NCBI RefSeq assembly: GCF_900497805.2
Contig: NW_020944355.1
Location: 908,461-972,460 of the forward strand
From: Vombatus ursinus
Lineage: Eukaryota; Chordata; Mammalia; Diprotodontia; Vombatidae
Direction of reading: 5' to 3'
DNA length: 64,000 bases
Below the pieces are notes generated by a model. The model searched no databases. It was not told the DNA's origin and saw nothing but the letters and a program-made list of their open reading frames with translations. The first letter of the stretch is position 1, and each line of letters opens with the position of its first letter. Made by a program: the position numbers and the translations under genes. Shown here piece after piece: positions 1 to 10,550 of the stretch.

Positions 1-166
1 GAGCTCTGCCTGCTCACCATTTCTTATAGCACAATAGTATTCCATCACATTCATATACCACAACTTGTTCAGCCATTCCCTAATGGATGGGCATCCCCTC
101 AGTTTCCAATTCTTGGCCACCACAAGAAGAGCTGCTATAAATATTTTTGTACACGTAGGTCCTTTT
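1..166 (-). mobile_element. L1 LINE fragment, ORF2 C-terminus
   Basis: The reverse strand reads as the tail of L1 ORF2: a block ending in VVYECDGILLCYKKW lies at about 1-75, preceded by GMPIHQGMAEQ. This is the region that in placental L1 contains MEYYxAIKK. The same block recurs at 11116-11430, 36413-36905 and 48994-49871. The copy runs off the window start. The frame carries stops, so it is dead. Confidence 0.85.
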
Positions 167-669
167 AAGGGAAAATTTATGACGGAGGAAATCAGCAGCA
201 GCCGCAACAAATCTCTGCTGAGTGCCTAGGCAGAGTAGATAGCAAGAGGGTCCAGACCATTTAGACAATGCTCATAGCTAGAGGAAAATCTGGGAGCCAT
301 GAACTCAAGCAAACTCTGTATCTGTCTGGCCTTGAAAACTGTGTGGGTTTACAGTTGACACACTGGGTCTCGTGGGTAATGTCATTTGTTGAGTCATTCC
401 TCACTGAACTTCAGTGTGCTTCTGTACTGGTGCTCATCATTGCTGGTGTGGCCCCTTTAAATGTGAAAAGGTTTGGGCAATATTATCCCAACTCTCAAAG
501 TCGGGGTTCAGTTAGTGCCTTCAATTAGTGTTACTCTTTTATGGAAGAGGTTGGGTGGTTTGCAGAAAGAATACAGGGGCGGGGAGGGTCAATCCTAGAA
601 AACAGTCCTGAGCAGGGTTGGCTGACCATACACCAAGCAGTCCAGGATAATTCCCATGATGCTAGGGCA
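167..669. other. Unassigned stretch
   Basis: I recognise no gene or repeat here. An 86-codon frame on the plus strand (268-528) matches no family I know and has no conserved motif. Confidence 0.5.
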
Positions 670-1075
670 CTGGCCTAGGCACTAATCAGAATCCTCATTT
701 CTTTCCAGGCTGGACTCCAGACTTTCTATGCCAGGTCCCAGAAACCTCTTCATCTTGGAAGCTTACTCCAGCTCTGGAATTCACACCTTGGCAGTACTCT
801 CTCCCTCTGATTGGATGGCTACTACTCCCAGACCCTCCTTTTAAGAGGATCACTCAGGCCAGCCACTTGTCATTGTTCTCCAGGCTGCACTCCAGACTTG
901 CCCTCCCCACCCCATCTCCAGCTTTTTTATGTGTTGTTATTCCCCATTAGAGTGTAAGCTTCTTGAGGGCAGAAACTGTTTTTCTTTCTACTTGTTTTTG
1001 TATTCCCAGTGCTTAGGACAATACCCGGCACATAGTAGGTGCTTAATAAATGCTTGTTGATTGACTGACTGACCA
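670..1075 (+). mobile_element. L2 LINE 3' end
   Basis: The last 135 bases carry the L2 3'-end signature: "gtaagcttcttgagggcag", then "ggcacatagtaggtgctt" and a TTGATTGACTGACTGACC tail. The part before 940 is pyrimidine-rich like an L2 3' UTR but is assigned less surely. It has no coding capacity. Confidence 0.78.
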
Positions 1076-1140
1076 GAGGTTCTAAAACTAGGGTTGCTGG
1101 GACTCCTTACCTTTCTAGGTCAGAAGCAGTCTTCAATGCA

Positions 1141-1335
1141 CATTGTCGTTTGTTGTGAATGCTTGATTTGGAGTCAAGAAAACCTGGGTTCAAATCCTGC
1201 CTCAAACACTTACTAGATATAGCAAGATAGCAAGTCACTTAATCTCTTGCCCTCAGTTTCCTCATCTGTAAAATGGGAGGATTAGATTCGATGGCCTCTA
1301 AGGCCTCTTCCAGCTCTAAATCTATGATTCTGGTG
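1141..1335 (+). mobile_element. MIR-type SINE with CR1-like tail
   Basis: A tRNA-like head ("ggttcaaatcctgcctc") is followed by the core "cagtttcctcatctgtaaaa" and a tail "gatggcctctaaggcctctt" that resembles CR1/L3 3' ends. This tail type recurs in the window at 7452, 10340, 26935 and 59748. Confidence 0.75.
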
Positions 1336-1365
1336 ACTGTAGGTTCCTTGAGGGCAAAGAACATG

Positions 1366-1600
1366 CTTAAGCTATGACCTGGGTTCAAATCCTTTCACAA
1401 ACATTGTGTGACCCTGAGCAAATCATTTAACCTTTTTGAGCCTCACTTTACTCATCTGCAAAATGGGTTAATATAGTAATATGGGTAAGAATAATAATGG
1501 TACCTATCTCACAGGATTGCTGTAGGGCTCAACAAGATAATATACGTAAAGCACTTTGCAAACATGAAAGTACTATATAGGTATGAGTCGCTTCTGGAAA
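1366..1600 (+). mobile_element. MIR SINE
   Basis: It shows the MIR order: "gggttcaaatcc", "tgtgtgaccctgagcaaat", "ctcatctgcaaaatggg", then "gtaaagcactttgcaaaca". The two-thirds towards the 3' end is best kept. Confidence 0.8.
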
Positions 1601-1918
1601 TATGCTCCAGAATTCAATCCCACGATAGGGTATTAATTGTATTAATCGTCTCCATCGAGGAGCTGGAGGTATAAAGACCAAAAAAAAAAGAAAAGAGAAG
1701 AGATGAGAAGAGAGGAGTGCCCTGAGGGTGTTCATTCCACCCATAAGACCATGTCCCCCAACAACAGTAAGACCACATCGTCCCTGTTCCACCCCATGTA
1801 CTTACGATGCCATTGCCAACCTGCCTGATAGGGACTGCCATCACCGTTGGTATAGTGCCTGCTGGGGTGGGGAGGACTCCTGGGACTTTGCCTACAAACG
1901 GACACCAGTTTCAAAGAA

Positions 1919-1971
1919 AGAGAAGAAGAAGAAGAAGAAGAAGAAGAAGAAGAAGAAGAAGAAGAAGAAAA
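1919..1971 (+). repeat. (GAA)n microsatellite
   Basis: About 16 uninterrupted GAA units follow a purine-rich lead (1675-1717 is also A/G-rich). Overlapping frames appear as poly-Lys, poly-Arg or poly-Ser and are artefacts of the repeat. Confidence 0.97.
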
Positions 1972-2740
1972 CAAATGACTTTATCTGGAGGGAACAGTGC
2001 AGTGTTTAGCAGAGTTGAGCAAATGTATGAAGACCACCCGAGGGAGGAGATGTGTGAAAGGAAAACCTTGGTCAGGGGCTGAAAGAGAGATGTACACAGC
2101 CTGTTTGGTTACTTTGATTGAAGGCAGGCCTTTCATTTCTTTCATTCTTTTTAATACAGAAGAGCAACTCAGATTTTTAGCATTTGACTGAAGCAAGAGT
2201 GTGTTGTGAACACTGGGGAGAAAGGATCTTATTCGATACTGAAATTCCCCTCCCAAGGAGCAATGTTTGAATCGGGAGTCTCCTCTAGCTAACTCTGTGG
2301 GGTCAGTTTTCTATCACTTCCCATAATATGAATTCCCAGGCTTGCAAAACTGACCACAAATCATATATGGGAAATCTCCTCTCATCTTGTTGGGTTTAGG
2401 TTCAACAAAACAAAACAAAACAAAACAAAAACAAACACCCATCCTGCCAAACCATGAGGCAGTGGGAAAAACCAAGTCCTCAGTATATGATTTCTGGGTC
2501 AATTTATTTTGTTAGAATGCACTGTTGGCTCACCAGTGTGATCACCTAGTCAAAAATGATGGTGTTTGTGTTCCAGTTTCAGAGTGTCTGTGTTGTAGCA
2601 TCAATCAGTGTGTGCGTACCAAACCTGAGTGCATACTTTATATGGGTCAGCGGACCACCATTATTTTCAGATGCTGCAGTGGGCAGAATGGCCTTTAACT
2701 ACAGTGGAATTAACTGTTTGGCAGAGACAGAGAAAGCAGT
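1972..2740. other. Unassigned stretch with (CAAAA)n
   Basis: I see no gene. A short (CAAAA)n tract lies at about 2403-2441. The rest shows no recognisable repeat family. Confidence 0.5.
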
Positions 2741-2741
2741 G

Positions 2742-2960
2742 ACATGATGCAAAGTGTTGGACTTGGGAGTCAGAAAGACCCACGTTGGAATCTAGGCTGT
2801 ATGGGCTTTGAGCCTCATTTTTCTCATCTGTGAAATGTGAGTAATAGCACTTACCTCACTGGATTATGAAGCTCAAATGAATTACCACCGGTAAACCACT
2901 GTGCCAACCTCACCACACAGATAAATGAGAGCCATTGCTATTGCCGGCATTCTTCGGTAA
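2742..2960 (+). mobile_element. MIR SINE, degraded
   Basis: "ggacttgggagtcagaaaga", "catttttctcatctgtgaaa" and "acttacctcactggatt" are in MIR order. The middle is shortened. Confidence 0.7.
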
Positions 2961-3458
2961 GCTGTAGTGAGGGTGCTGGAGGTGGCAACAATGGGAAGCC
3001 AGAACATGAGAGAGGCCATTGGGAGGATCTTGGTTCCAATGATGCCCCACTCTGCTGCATCCTTTCTTTTGCTTTGGTGACAGTGCAGGTCATGCTGAGG
3101 ACAGGTAGGTTGCCCAAGATCGGACAGAGGGCATCGCTGATGCCATCCTCTCACCGTTGGCACTTTTACCAACAAGCACGGGAGACTAGAGAGACACAAC
3201 CCACTAAAGCTACTAATGAGAGGACGAGGGAGCCAAACTTCTGACTGTTACAGCTGAGGTTGCCAGTGAAAGCAGCCCTGATTTCATGGAGATTTCCGTT
3301 TAGCTGGGGAGGCAAAACCACCATAAAAGGGAAAATTAACCAACCAACAATGGTGAGCCCTATGAGACAAGGTATGTATAAATGCTAAGTTGTAAGGTAC
3401 AGACAGATAGGAGATAGGAGAGCTATGAGGAGTGCAGAGATGCAGCAGTAGGGGCAGA

Positions 3459-3494
<36 letters not shown>

Positions 3495-4485
3495 ATGCGT
3501 GTGCGAGTGCACATGTGTGTGCTGGGCAAGAGCTGTCCTGACCTTAGCTGAATGCAGGGTGGGGGCAGAGAGAGGTGAGTATGTTTAAGGTCCCAGGGCT
3601 CCTTGCTACAAGCCAGCCATGGGTGTTGCATGGGTTCTCCTTTCTGGCTTTAAAGCTCTGGGTTTTAAGGCCCCTTCTCCACCATGTTGTATGTCAGTTG
3701 ACTGAAGAAGGGATGGATTCCTCAGCCCTGGTGAAGGCTCAGCACTGACGGCTGGAGAGACAGGGTCCTTCCTTCTGGCTCTGTGTGATTTGAGCTTGTG
3801 AGATAGCTTAGTCACCTCATGGGCAGCAACAACCCCTTCTCTCCCCCGCCCCCAACCACCTCTCTATTGCCAGGCTTGAAGAGCAAGCAGCAATAACTTA
3901 GGAAGAAGAAGCAAAGTGGGCGAGGGTCATGAAGTCAGAGGGAAGTGGGATGTCCCTGTGCTTCATGGCTTGAGGGCCCTCCCACAGAAGTCTCCTTCTT
4001 TTCGCACCTACAGAAGATCCAACCACGTGCATGGGGCTAAGCAGGTCCCTTCCAGCCCCACTCTGATAATCACTGCCCCCCTCCCTTTAAGGCTTTTTGT
4101 TTTCTAAGGCTTCACAGTTTTAAGGTCAGATCCCAGGGTGTTTGCCCAGGCAGGGTATACCACAAGGAGAACTTGACAGGCCTGGAAAGGTCAGAGGATC
4201 CAAAAAGACAGAGAATGGTTAATAAACAAATTTCTCCAGGGCTTGATTACAGACATAAGCACTCAGCTTCGCTCCAAGCTAGTCACTTGCAGCAGTAACG
4301 GGGTTCGTCAGGTTCTCAGGGAAGCCGGAGTACTCAAAGGAGTAAAAGACAAAAGAGGAATACACGTCAGGCTGGTGAAAGTAATAGCCTGGTACTCTTT
4401 CATTTGACGTTTCCTTCCTACTCCTAACTTCTCTTCCTGCAGGTATTGACATTTGTATTAGCCTGAGAGGTAACTACTACAGGGT
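2961..4485. other. Unassigned stretch
   Basis: No gene or classed repeat is recognised apart from the (GT)n at 3462-3492. Bases 3296-3400 resemble 5320-5410 in the same orientation (see findings). A 105-codon reverse frame (2882-3199) and a 115-codon one (3284-3631, crossing the GT repeat) match nothing I know. Confidence 0.45.
3462..3492 (+). repeat. (TG)n microsatellite
   Basis: About 15 TG units, followed by an imperfect TG-rich stretch to about 3520. Confidence 0.97.
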
Positions 4486-4625
4486 TTCTTTCCCCTGCTC
4501 CCCATTTTTCAGATGAGGAAACTAAGGTTCTAAGAGAATATTACCTTGCCCATGGCTACAGAGCTAGTGTGAGGTAGAATTTGAACCCAGGTCTAGTCGG
4601 GCTAACCTGAACCACTAGAATATCT
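4486..4625 (-). mobile_element. MIR SINE
   Basis: On the plus strand it reads "cagatgaggaaactaaggtt", then "cagagctagtgtgagg" and "tttgaacccaggtct", the reverse complement of the MIR core and tRNA head. Confidence 0.8.
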
Positions 4626-5529
4626 TTCTCTGCCTCTCTTCCCTCCCCCATTGGAAAAATTTAAATTTCATATCAACCCACTATAATTCAAAGCCAATGG
4701 TACTATCTAGGAAACTTTATTAACATTTTTTTTAGCATGACAAATTTAGATACATTCTCAAAGGATGTACACAGAGCATCAGAAAGCAATGCCTGACTGA
4801 AAATATTCTGCAACTTCCAAAACAATATTGGCCCCTATCACTTTTTAGAAATGATGATTTTACTGAGTTATTATATAATCGCAAGACCACAGAAGGGAAT
4901 TTGGTGGCCACCGAATCCACTCAGCAGCTACAAAGATTCCCCTTTGCTGTCACATTTCCTGGATGCCAGGAACCACCTTCCTGAGTGGCAGGAAGGAGAA
5001 ATGAGGGATTTTTCACAGATCCAGTCAGAGGAGCTTCTTTTAGCTCTAAAAGTGCCATCAAGGCTAAGCCTTGAAATAAGGAAATTGGCTGTTGGGGCAC
5101 ACATGAGTCAAGGGTCTTTCAGAAGAGGATGACTATGAAGGGGGCTTTATACCTTTCTAGGATTTTCACACTGAGTCTGGGATGGCCTCCCTCTTCTACT
5201 GCCCTCCTTGAGTTTGCCTAAGTTAAAGTTAGCTGCCCATGCCTGACAAGGGTCTTGAACCTGGAAAGTTGTAGGGGTTGGGGAAGCTTGGACAGCAACA
5301 TTCCTGCCATCTCGGTGATTCTCTGTTGGCTAGGGAGGCAAAACCAAGGGGGAAAAAACCCAACAGTAAGCCATGCAGACCAACGTATGGCTAAGCTGAG
5401 CTAAGGGCTGAGAGAAGCAGAGGTGAAGCTGGAAGTAGGAGGTTGTGGGAGGGCCCCAGGAACTCGGACATGATGGAAGTACTGGGCCACTTAGGGCCAT
5501 GCAAGAAAAGCATTGCCTCCTCTCACACC
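4626..5529. other. Unassigned stretch
   Basis: No gene or classed repeat is recognised. Bases 5320-5410 pair with 3296-3400 as an unnamed dispersed repeat. GC content rises towards the CpG island. Confidence 0.45.
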
Positions 5530-6060
5530 AGGGCCCTGGAAATGGAGTGGAAGGCGGGACAGAAGCGGCCTGGCCTGAAGCCAGCTCGCTGAGTAACTCC
5601 TGCCCCCGGCTCTGCACTCCGCCCTGCCACGTGCTCCGCAAGCCTCAGCTCCATTGGCGGCCTGATTGACAGGTCCCGCAGCCAGCAGGGGAGTAAGAGC
5701 GCGGCTTGACGGAAGTGGAAGTGGGAAGAGAACCCGCCTCTCTCTGCCACAGCTTCTGGCCACGCCTCCCTTCCGCTCCTCCCCTCCCCATCCTGAGGTG
5801 TCCTATGCGAGCTTCTCGTTGGCGCTTTGTCCCTCGAAGAGCTCCGGGTGGCCGTCGGCGTGACTGACAGGCCCCACAACCCCCAGGAGATCTAGGGGCG
5901 GGCCGGAGGCTTCCGGAGGCCTCCGGAGGCGTAAGAAGAGGAAGGAGGACAGCCCTACCCCTCTCGGTGTTCCCTTCAGGCAAATCGCATCCAAGGTCGG
6001 TCTATTCAAAGGCCTCGTCCTAAACCTGTCTCGCTTTGTTAGGCTCGCGAGCCCTTGGCA
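5530..6060. promoter_or_regulatory. CpG island, likely promoter
   Basis: This is the only stretch of the window dense in CpG and high in GC. It holds a CCAAT-box core in reverse ("ccattggcgg", 5651-5660), a second inverted CCAAT-like "gattgac", an ETS-like "acggaagtgg" (5709-5718), GC-rich boxes ("ccacgcctccc", "ggggcggg") and three copies of a CCGGAGGC unit at 5901-5930. A module of about 48 bp (5646-5693) recurs at 5838-5890. Such islands usually mark transcription starts, often in both directions. No TATA box, start codon context or exon is convincing, so direction and gene remain unknown. Overlapping reverse frames of 90-145 codons are probably only a result of high GC, but a non-coding or coding first exon cannot be excluded. 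Confidence 0.65.
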
Positions 6061-6064
6061 CATG

Positions 6065-6240
6065 CCACCTCCTTTGAGCCTCACTACACCCTGGGAGGTG
6101 GGTGCCATCATTAACCCATTTGGAGGGATGAGCAGCTCCGGCCAGCCGAGGCCTAGGGAAGGCACAGGATCTCGCCATAGCCAAGCAGTGCCATTCGAAC
6201 CCGGGCTTGCCCAGGCCCAAGCAGCGCTGGCTCGGCCCAT
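6065..6240 (-). mobile_element. MIR SINE, GC-rich copy
   Basis: "gggaggtgggtgccatcatt", "ccatttggagggatgagcag" and "cattcgaacccgggctt" follow the reverse MIR order. High CpG next to the island suggests that methylation decay has been slow here. Confidence 0.72.
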
Positions 6241-6340
6241 GTGACCGCACTCACCTGCCTTCGCAGCAATGACCGAGGGGAATCATGGGTATCCTGGATC
6301 GCCCAGTGATTTGTTCTCCCCCAAGCAGAGCCATCTGTCA

Positions 6341-7445
6341 TACTTTTAAAAAAAATGGCGAGCTCCTAGATTTGAGATGATTGTTTCTAGTCTCTTGAGA
6401 AGTGATTCAATGCCTATAATGAAAATTGTCAGCGTGTTTGTTCCTCCTTTATCCAAGGTGAAAATATCACTTTAATCACTTTCAAGAAAATATGAACCTC
6501 TGTGCTTGCTCTCATTTAATAAGCCTGAAAGATATAGTTCACATTAAATTTTGCACAACAAATATGGCAACTCCATAGAAAACTAAGTATTATGAATGGA
6601 GCCCCCCAATCCATAATTCCTTTAGAACTACCTATTACATCAAGATGAATGCCAAAGGAACTTTATGGTTATTGTTCTTAATGAAAAGATATTTTTCATG
6701 TTTCTAATGAGGGCTTGGTGATTATGACTCATCCAGAAGTAAAGAAGATCACATCAGACTGTTGGGATTATTAACAAATGCCTGCAAAAACATAATCCAA
6801 GCTAGCAATGGGTGACTTTGCCAGCTGAATTAAGGTTGGACCTGCTGGAAATGCTGCTGTTTTAAGATGTGGGTTGATAGTGCCCAAACCTTTCACATGT
6901 CACTTGTGGTGTTGCACAAACCCAGGGCAGAGGTCTGTCAGCTGATGTCAGGGCCATAAATCATATTATAACTAGGGACCAGGGGCATTTAATGGGTGCA
7001 GTCGGTGATCAGAGGCAGAAATCAAAGAGTGAACAGAAGAGACATCCTAGATACAAACCAGGAGTCAGAGATCAGATGAGGAGAAGGATATGAGCAGAGG
7101 AATACGCGTAACTAGCTCAATCCAGAAAGAAGCTGTTTCATCAGCAGAGCTTCCTTTGGAGGGAGCACTCCTTTTGGGTGTGACATTTGAAAAGGGAGGC
7201 TTGTGTTGAATAACAGTTTGCACATGCCATATGTGATCAGGAGAAAGGGGAGAGAAGACACTTAAGAAGAGGAATACTGACAGTTATCCACTATGTTATA
7301 AGGGGGAAAAAATCAACTTATTTGTCAATGTGGCTCTTAAAATGTAAATTCTCAGAGAGTAGCCAGTGCATCTTTCTTGATAGTTCATTTATTCAAGTTT
7401 TTATTGAGCACCTAGCGAGGTACTACAGAAAGAAATCAGAGATGT
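6341..7445. other. Repeat-free AT-rich stretch
   Basis: No gene or repeat is recognised. The stretch lacks the usual MIR and L2 debris and follows the CpG island directly, so conserved regulatory DNA is possible. There is nothing in it that proves this. Confidence 0.4.
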
Positions 7446-7451
7446 CTTACA

Positions 7452-7650
7452 CGTAGTATTTAGAACTAGAAGGGATCTCAGAGGTCATCTAATCCAATCC
7501 CTTCATTTTACAGATGCGTAAACTGAGGTCCAGAGCGGGGAAGTGGATTGTCCGAAGTCAGAGAAGCAGTTGCAGACCTAGAATTTGAACCCAAGTTCTC
7601 TGATTCCAATCTAATGCTCTTGTTGTTAGTGCACACTGCTACCCTTCTGT
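7452..7650 (-). mobile_element. MIR-type SINE with CR1-like tail
   Basis: "agaactagaagggatctcag" (tail), "cattttacagatgcgtaaac" (core) and "aatttgaacccaagttctc" (head) are in reverse order. Confidence 0.78.
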
Positions 7651-7933
7651 GATGCCCACCCTGGTGTATTTGCAGCTAATTGATCTTTCTCTGAATAAGA
7701 TAGCACTACCTGGCAGTGCTTGGAAAATGCCATACAAATAGTCTTCTGTTAAAGCAACTACTTGAGTTCTGATCCATGAACTCCTTCTTGGATTAAGGAA
7801 AGGTTCTGTTACCTTGTTGGATTAACTCTTTGCTAATCAACTGAATTAAACTATGTAGGGCCTAAGAATGATGAAAGCTTAAACATTCCAAGACAAATTA
7901 TAATTTACCTTGGTATTATGCAGCGTAGCCTCT

Positions 7934-8196
7934 GAGTTGTTGTTCAGTCATTTTCAGTCGTGTCCAGCCCTTTATGTTCCCATTTGGGGTTTTCTTGGCA
8001 AAGATACTGGAGTGGTTTGCCATTTCCTCCCTCAGCTCATTTTACAGTTAAGGGAATCAAGGCAGACAGGGTTAAGTGACTTATCCAGGGTCACATAGCT
8101 AGTAAACATCTGAGGCCAGATTTGAACTCAGGAAGATGAGTCTTCCTGACTCCGGACATGGCACTCTGTCCACTGCGCCACATCACAGCCTCTTCG
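7934..8196 (-). mobile_element. MAR1-type SINE
   Basis: The plus strand begins with the Bov-B-like tail ("tcagtcgtgtccagccctt"), then "tttggggttttcttggcaa", "gagtggtttgccatttcct", and ends in the tRNA-like head ("cactctgtccactgcgccac"). It is nearly full length. MAR1 SINEs are thought to be moved by RTE/Bov-B machinery. Confidence 0.85.
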
Positions 8197-8225
8197 GTAC
8201 TTACTGTCCAGGTTGCTGTATTGGT

Positions 8226-8900
8226 TGAATAACTAGGAGTGTTTAGCTGGAGAAGAAAGCCTCATGGGGGACCTGAGAACCGTCTATATGTGTCTGAAGG
8301 GTTGGCATGTGGAAGAGAGATACTTGCCCTGCTTGTTCCAGAAGGCAGAGAACAAGGGGTGATGGGTGGAAGCTGCAAAGGGACAGATTTTGGTCTGGTG
8401 CTAGGAAACCCTTTTAACAATTAAAGCTGTCCACATATGGGATGAGCTGCCTTGAGAAACATGGAGTTCTCCTTCATCATGGTCTTCCAGCAGACCCTGC
8501 ACAGTCACTTGCCACGTGTACTTTGGGGGTTAACTAAATCCCAGTTTTGTGGTTATCTTTTTTTTACACCTTCTTCATTTCAATGCCTCTCTCCTCTCCC
8601 TTCCTTTACCCAATGAGCCATCCCTTGTAACAGAGATTTAAAGAGGAAGGGGGGGAAAGCAGTTCAACAAAAATTAACTAATAAGTTGACTGTGTCTAAC
8701 AGCATATGCAGTATTACACATCCATAATCCCCCACCTCTTTGCAGAGGTAGGGGGTTATTCAGCTCTTCCTTGGGGTCATGATAATTATGCGGCATTCTG
8801 TTTCTTTTTTTTCCCTTTTTCTTTTTGGGGATTCCTTTTTGAGTATGGATTAGACTACATAGTTGTTGAGGTCTCTTGCAACTGAAGTTCTGTCATTTGT
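8226..8900 (+). mobile_element. CR1/L3 LINE 3' end
   Basis: "gtgtttagctggagaag", "aacaattaaagctgtcc" and "gggatgagctgccttgaga" are marks of the CR1/L3 3' UTR. The terminal "ggattagactacatagttg" block lies at 8845-8895. The element is split by an L1 tail at about 8540-8832. Confidence 0.8.
8540..8832 (-). mobile_element. L1 3' UTR nested in CR1/L3
   Basis: "gccatcccttgtaacagaga", "cagcatatgcagtattacac" and "cataatcccccacctcttt" form a 3' UTR block also seen at 29675-29925. T-rich sequence at the left is the reversed A-tail. Similar G-rich host sequence at both edges ("tttgggggtt" and "ttttggggatt") may be the target duplication. Confidence 0.72.
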
Positions 8901-10335
8901 CTTCCTCTTTAGGATCATTCAGTACTGTCAATTCAGAGGCCTACATTTGTGAGTGAATTTCAGGAAGGAGGCCTCTGTGACTTGGATGAGTTTTAGCTCT
9001 AGCTGGAAATGTAATGCAGGGAGGGGAGGTGAATCTTTGAGCGGTTATTTCAGACTGCTGTGTACTGGGAAATCATCTTTAGTCAAAGCTGCACAGGATT
9101 CCTCCCTGAAAAAGATTTTAACCTTTGATTGGCACAAAAGTAACAAACAGTCACTGCTGAAACACGTGACTACCTGGTTTTCTCAATGGCCAGAAACACA
9201 TCTTTTTTCAAATCACTTGTGAGGACTAGGTTTGTTTTTTTTTTTTTTTTTTTAATGGAAAAAAAAAATTCCCTAAATTTTTTTTTTAATGAAGGAAGGG
9301 AAGATATGCTTTTCAAAGAGAAATCTCATATGTTAAAAGTTATCTGATGTTTTAAAGGAGAGCATAGCTCTGGAAAATGTCAGCTCCTAGTTGAAATCCA
9401 TTTCTCTGTGTAAGGAAAATTACTTAAAGTCTCACCATAAAATGGGGGCAATGCATTTGGTATGTTATTGGACAATAAATGTGCAAACTCTTACTATTTT
9501 GTACAAGTGGTATTTGGCATTTCTAACAGTGGTGTCTGGAAATAGGAGCAGAACTGTAACTGGGGTGAGGCAATCAGTGTGAATTAAGAGTCTGTTGGCA
9601 GCACTGTCAGTCTTTTTCTAGTATAGATGCAAAAAGATTAGTAACTACTTAGCAATAATAATTAGTTAAATTAGGAAGCTCTAAGATGGCTAGGGTGAGA
9701 TTCCCGTCATCTAAGGGCATGTTTTATTCTGCTTGCCTTGGGCTCAGATGTTGCCTATTTAAGATTCTGGATAGGAATAACCACCCACTTTATTGACTAG
9801 GCACATTATGTCACATTTTTACCTTATGCACTCTTCACCCGACACAGTTTGGTCATGAGGCAATGTTCCTGGTAAGCTATGAGATCGTATGATTGAGCAG
9901 TGGTCCCTCAAGTGGTGGGCCAGCCATTGCATCATGTGCATCATGTCCTGGACATCAGCAACAGTATCAATATCCCCATGTTCTGGATCTAGACCTCTTG
10001 ATGTCTACTAGGCCACCTTGACTATAGAAGCAAGCGTGGAGGGACCTTGGAAGAGATTCATTATCTTCACAGTTTGGCCCAGGGTGGGCCCTGACAATGA
10101 AACTCCATTTTAGTTTGGAAGCAACACTTCAGGAGATGAGATCCATAGATTTTTTGCTGTGGTTTTTAGTGGGAGAAATATATGAAACTAGCGAGAGAAA
10201 CATATGAAAAGCCAAATTGTAGAAATGCTCTTTTATGTAAAAACAACTAATTAAACTGCAGTATATGTACAGTCAAGGTAGGCTTGAAGTCCCCATTAAT
10301 GTTGGACATCATGGACCATGCCAGCCAACTCTGAA
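8901..10335. other. Unassigned stretch
   Basis: No gene or classed repeat is recognised. It holds a T homopolymer at about 9232-9254 and an AT-rich patch to 9295. A short stretch at 8913-8948 is bounded by splice-like signals (see findings). Confidence 0.45.
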
Positions 10336-10339
10336 GCCT

Positions 10340-10550
10340 TATTTTTGAATCACAATAGAGCTGAAATAGACCTTGAAGGTCATTCATCTGACCCCCTTAA
10401 TTCACAGATGAGGAAACGAGCCCAGAGAGGTTAAATGACTTTCTCCAAGTTCACCTAGCTAGCTAGTGAGTGGTTGCCTGGGGCAGGATTCGAACTAGTT
10501 TTCCCGACTCCAAGTCTAGCGTTCTGCCATGCTGCCTCAAATATTAGAAC
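10340..10550 (-). mobile_element. MIR-type SINE with CR1-like tail
   Basis: "cttgaaggtcattcatctga", "cacagatgaggaaacgag" and "ggattcgaactagttttcc" are in reverse SINE order. Confidence 0.78.

Noticed and set aside
1728-2082. Overlapping frames with poly-Lys, poly-Arg or poly-Ser
   Set aside because: They cross the (GAA)n tract; the homopolymer part is the repeat, and the flanks match no protein.
6180-6215. tRNA-like B-box word ("attcgaaccc")
   Set aside because: It is the tRNA-derived head of a MIR; no cloverleaf can be completed.
5445-6250. Several overlapping frames of 60-145 codons on both strands in the CpG island
   Set aside because: GC-rich DNA has few stops. The frames overlap each other on both strands, show no domain and partly run into a MIR.
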